Positions 61,559 through 64,000 of a DNA stretch of 64,000 nucleotides are shown piece by piece. The notes below the pieces were generated by a model. That model was not told the origin of the DNA. It saw nothing but the letters and a program-made list of their open reading frames with translations, and made no database searches. The stretch lies in NCBI RefSeq assembly GCF_001436275.1, contig NZ_AZEH01000039.1:783368-847367 (forward strand), given 5' to 3'. The DNA is from Liquorilactobacillus oeni DSM 19972. GTDB lineage: Bacteria > Bacillota > Bacilli > Lactobacillales > Lactobacillaceae. Position numbers and translations under genes: made by a program. Positions within the stretch are counted from its first letter, which is position 1, and each line of letters opens with the position of its first letter.

Positions 61559-63022
61559 TTACGCTTTTTTGGTAATACTTTCACGGATTTCTTTGATAAT
61601 CTTCATTTTATTGTCATAACAGTCTTGGGAAAGATCTACCGGATAGTCTTGTGGGTTCAAATCGCGTTTGTACTCTTCCCAAAGGCTGTCTAGACGATCA
61701 TGAGCATATTTTTTAATTTTTTCCAATGTGGGTACCTGATAAACTAATTTCCCATTTTGGTAAATATCCTGCAACAATGGCCGGGCATCAAAATCACTCA
61801 CATATTTATTGATATAGGTATAATGAGGGTGGAACATGTAAAGAGACTTAACTGTAGTGGGGTTCTCATACCAAAGTGCAATATAATCACCCTCAGATTT
61901 ACCGTCAGCTTTCTTTGTAATCCGCCAAACTTGCTTTCTGCCAGGAGTGGAAACCTTTTCAGCATTACTTGATAATTTGATTGTGTCTTCAAGTTCTCCT
62001 TGAGAATCTTCTATTGCAACCATTTTATAAACTGCACCTAAAGCAGGCTGATCAAAAGCCGTGATCAGCTTAGTACCGACCCCCCAAACATCTATTTTTG
62101 CGCCCTGCATTTTAAGATTAGTGATCGTTTTTTCATCCAGGTCATTTGAAGCATATATCTTAGCATTAGGAAAACCTGCCTCATCGAGCTGCTCTCGTAC
62201 TCTTTTTGAAATATAAGCCATATCTCCTGAATCAATTCGCACACCCAAGAAATTAATCTTTTCTCCGAATTCTTTTGCGACCCTAATTGCATTGGGAACT
62301 CCACTACGCAAAGTATCGTATGTATCTACAAGAAACACACAATTTTTATGCGTAGCTGCATATGCACTAAAAGCTTCATAATCACTGCGATAAGCCTGGA
62401 CAAGAGCATGTGCGTGGGTCCCGCTTGTGGGAATCCCAAAGATTTTACCAGCACGAACATTACTTGTTGCATCAAAACCGCCTATATAAGCAGCACGTGT
62501 TCCCCAAATCGCAGCATCAAACTCTTGTGCTCTTCTTGTTCCAAATTCCATGATGCCATCATTATGAACAACAGAACGGATTCTGGCTGCTTTGGTGGCA
62601 ATCAGAGTCTGATAATTGACTACATTTAAAATTGCGGTCTCTACCAGTTGACAGTCAACAAGGGGCCCTTCTACTTGTAAAATCGGCTCATTATTAAAAA
62701 CGACTTCACCTTCCACCACTGATCTGATAGTAGCTGAAAACTTAAACTCACGTAAATAATCTAAAAAAGCAGGAGGAAAGTCATTAGTACTTTTCAGATA
62801 AGCCAAGTCTGTATCAGAAAAATGAAGCCTGCTTATGTATTCAATTACACGTTCCAAACCAGCAAAAATAGCATATCCATTTTCAAACGGCAGTTTACGA
62901 AAATATAATTCGAAAACAGCTTTTTTCTGATCAATTCCCTTTTCCCAGTATGTTTGAATCATGTTCAGTTGATATTCATCAGTGTGGAGGGCATAACTGT
63001 CATCCGGGTAAATCTTTACCAT
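61559..63022 (-). CDS. pncB: Nicotinate phosphoribosyltransferase
   Basis: PncB forms nicotinate mononucleotide from nicotinate and PRPP, the entry to NAD salvage in cells that cannot make NAD from aspartate. The 487-residue protein starts at ATG 63022 (MVKIYPDDSYALHTDEYQLNM) with AAGGAG 9 nt upstream. The conserved parts are DEYQLNMIQTYWEKG (about residues 15-29), MEFGTRRAQEFDAAIWGTRAAYIGGFDATSN (about 157-187), SGTHAHALVQAY (about 199-210) and IRIDSGDM-type (VRIDSGDMAYISK). nadE follows in the same operon. The step between them would be NadD, which lies elsewhere. Confidence 0.97.
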   Translation of the reverse strand: MVKIYPDDSYALHTDEYQLNMIQTYWEKGIDQKKAVFELYFRKLPFENGYAIFAGLERVIEYISRLHFSDTDLAYLKSTNDFPPAFLDYLREFKFSATIRSVVEGEVVFNNEPILQVEGPLVDCQLVETAILNVVNYQTLIATKAARIRSVVHNDGIMEFGTRRAQEFDAAIWGTRAAYIGGFDATSNVRAGKIFGIPTSGTHAHALVQAYRSDYEAFSAYAATHKNCVFLVDTYDTLRSGVPNAIRVAKEFGEKINFLGVRIDSGDMAYISKRVREQLDEAGFPNAKIYASNDLDEKTITNLKMQGAKIDVWGVGTKLITAFDQPALGAVYKMVAIEDSQGELEDTIKLSSNAEKVSTPGRKQVWRITKKADGKSEGDYIALWYENPTTVKSLYMFHPHYTYINKYVSDFDARPLLQDIYQNGKLVYQVPTLEKIKKYAHDRLDSLWEEYKRDLNPQDYPVDLSQDCYDNKMKIIKEIRESITKKA

Positions 63023-63165
63023 TATTTGTGCTCCTTCTCAGTTATTCTGAGTTGTTTTTTATTTATACAGGCCTATAGAATAGACATCAGTTTATTTTAT
63101 CACTTTTTCAATGAACGGTCATTTCTGTTATACTTAGTCTAGATTTTTTGAAAGCGGGTTTCTTC

Positions 63166-63906
63166 ATGAAAAATAAATATGCTACAGTTGATGTTCTTGG
63201 AGTTTCTTTTACAAAAATAACTAATCGTCAACTTGTTAATCAGCTAATCTTAGACAGTCAACAACGTAAAAATTGTTTTGTAGTAACAGCAAACCCTGAA
63301 ATTGTTTTATATGCACGTGAACATCCTGAATACGCAGCAGTTTTACAGCAAGCAGACTATACTGCAGCTGACGGTATCGGCATCATAAAGGGTGCTCAGA
63401 TTTTAAAATCCCCCTTGCCAGAACGCGTTACAGGCTTTGATACACTAATTTCGCTGCTACAATACGCTGATAGGCACATCAAGAGTATTTTTTTATTAGG
63501 TGCTAAACCGGATGTAGTTAAAGCAGCCAAAAAAAACATACAGAAAAAATATCCGCGGTTAAAAATCGCTGGTTACCATGATGGTTATTTTACAAACCCT
63601 GAAACAGTTGTTTCTTTAATCAGACAAAGCTCCCCAGACTTTGTTTTTGTTGCTCTAGGGTTCCCTAAACAAGAATTCTTTATTAAGAAATTCCGCTCAT
63701 CGGCTTGTGCCATTTGGATGGGCGTTGGCGGTAGCTTTGATGTGCTTGCTGGAAATGCTAAAAGAGCTCCTTTATTTTGGCAAAGGCATCATATTGAATG
63801 GCTTTATCGGCTTGTGCAAGAACCAACCAGAATCAAGAGAATTGCAAAACTGCCGGTTTATTTATTTTTTGTGCTATGTTCAAAATATCTTAATAAATGG
63901 AAATAA
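63166..63906 (+). CDS. tagA: WecG/TagA-family glycosyltransferase (ManNAc transferase)
   Basis: TagA adds N-acetylmannosamine to undecaprenyl-PP-GlcNAc, the second step of wall teichoic acid synthesis, acting on the product of TagO (10859-11941). I start at ATG 63166 (MKNKYATVDVLGVSFTKI, 246 residues) with GAAAGCGGG 7 nt upstream; TTG 63148 is also open. The GT26 signatures are FVVTANPEIVLYAREHPEY (about residues 37-55), ADYTAADGIGIIKGAQI (about 62-78), ERVTGFDTL and FVALGFPKQEFFI (about 162-174), with the C-terminal WLYRLVQEPTRIKRI. A TATACT box precedes the gene. Confidence 0.95.
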   Translation: MKNKYATVDVLGVSFTKITNRQLVNQLILDSQQRKNCFVVTANPEIVLYAREHPEYAAVLQQADYTAADGIGIIKGAQILKSPLPERVTGFDTLISLLQYADRHIKSIFLLGAKPDVVKAAKKNIQKKYPRLKIAGYHDGYFTNPETVVSLIRQSSPDFVFVALGFPKQEFFIKKFRSSACAIWMGVGGSFDVLAGNAKRAPLFWQRHHIEWLYRLVQEPTRIKRIAKLPVYLFFVLCSKYLNKWK

Positions 63907-63946
63907 TATACTACTGAGTTAATTAACATTTGAATTTGTAAAAATT

Positions 63947-63982
63947 GGGGCTGGGTCAAAAGTGAAATTTTAGCCTAGTTCC
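63947..63982 (+). terminator. Hairpin of the GGGCTGGGTC repeat family (copy C) after tagA
   Basis: GGGGCTGGGTCAAAA pairs with TTTTAGCCTAGTTCC with several G-T pairs and one mismatch, as in copies A, B and D. It lies 40 bp beyond the tagA stop and is cut by nothing, but the window ends 18 bp later, so any longer element cannot be judged. Confidence 0.7.
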
Positions 63983-64000
63983 TCTACTTATTCCGGATAA

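Overview
This is an AT-rich stretch of a low-GC Gram-positive chromosome, almost certainly from the family Lactobacillaceae. The evidence is the gene set and gene order: comFA-comFC-hpf-secA-prfB-ftsE-ftsX; dut-radA-yacL-gltX-cysS-mrnC-rlmB-yacP-rpmG-secE-nusG; dnaX-ebfC-recR-yaaL-tmk-darA-holB-yabA-rsmI; a PepC aminopeptidase; an nrdHEF ribonucleotide reductase; and wall teichoic acid enzymes. Strong AGGAGG-type Shine-Dalgarno sites and frequent TTG/GTG starts agree with this. I cannot name the species. No prophage, transposase, CRISPR array, plasmid gene or rRNA operon is visible. About 95% of the window is ordinary core genome.

Layout. 1-8 kb (minus strand): end of a PhoB-type response regulator, a MinJ-like membrane PDZ protein, ftsX/ftsE, prfB (with its programmed frameshift), secA, hpf. 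8-10 kb: competence genes comFC and comFA, then yigZ on the plus strand. 10.8-16.2 kb: tagO, a KimA-type permease, and groES-groEL behind a CIRCE operator. 16.3-20 kb: a CPBP protease, rex and an ABC-F ATPase, with a Rex operator between the last two. 20-24 kb: tsaD-rimI-tsaB, a folate ECF S component behind a THF riboswitch, and an acyl-ACP thioesterase. 24-31.8 kb: the rsmI-to-dnaX replication/repair cluster, the SRP RNA, tadA and an RsmC-type methyltransferase. 32-35.6 kb (plus): nrdH, nrdE, nrdF. 35.7-50.8 kb (minus): mprF, rplL/J with an L10 leader, rplA/K with two L1-operator-like motifs, a hydrolase, nusG, secE, rpmG and the yacP-to-dut information-processing cluster. 50.9-53.3 kb (plus): a GNAT protein, rpiA, pepC. 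53.5-64 kb: gpmA, an NlpC/P60 wall hydrolase with a WalR box, an AEC permease, an LCP ligase, fabH, tRNA-Leu, sprT, nadE-pncB and tagA.

How the genes work together. The window is rich in envelope functions: TagO and TagA start wall teichoic acid synthesis, an LCP protein would attach it, the NlpC/P60 hydrolase and FtsEX act in wall cleavage, and MprF lysinylates phospholipid. It is also rich in translation functions: ribosomal proteins L1, L10, L11, L12 and L33, RF2, Hpf, two aminoacyl-tRNA synthetases, tRNA and rRNA modification enzymes, and the t6A enzymes TsaB and TsaD.

Most interesting. I did not find an obvious new protein system. The best leads are in non-coding DNA. (1) A structured repeat of about 190 bp is present as two inverted copies at 54250-54432 and 58363-58555. 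Its first 40 bases form a terminator-like hairpin that recurs alone at about 1888-1938 and 63947-63982, each time just 3' of, and in sense with, an envelope gene. (2) A promoter plus a terminated short transcript lies between nrdH and nrdE. (3) Two copies of a motif resembling the 23S rRNA L1-binding site sit in front of rplK and rplA. (4) An intrinsic terminator separates secE from nusG. These come from reading the sequence alone; no alignment, folding program or database search was run.
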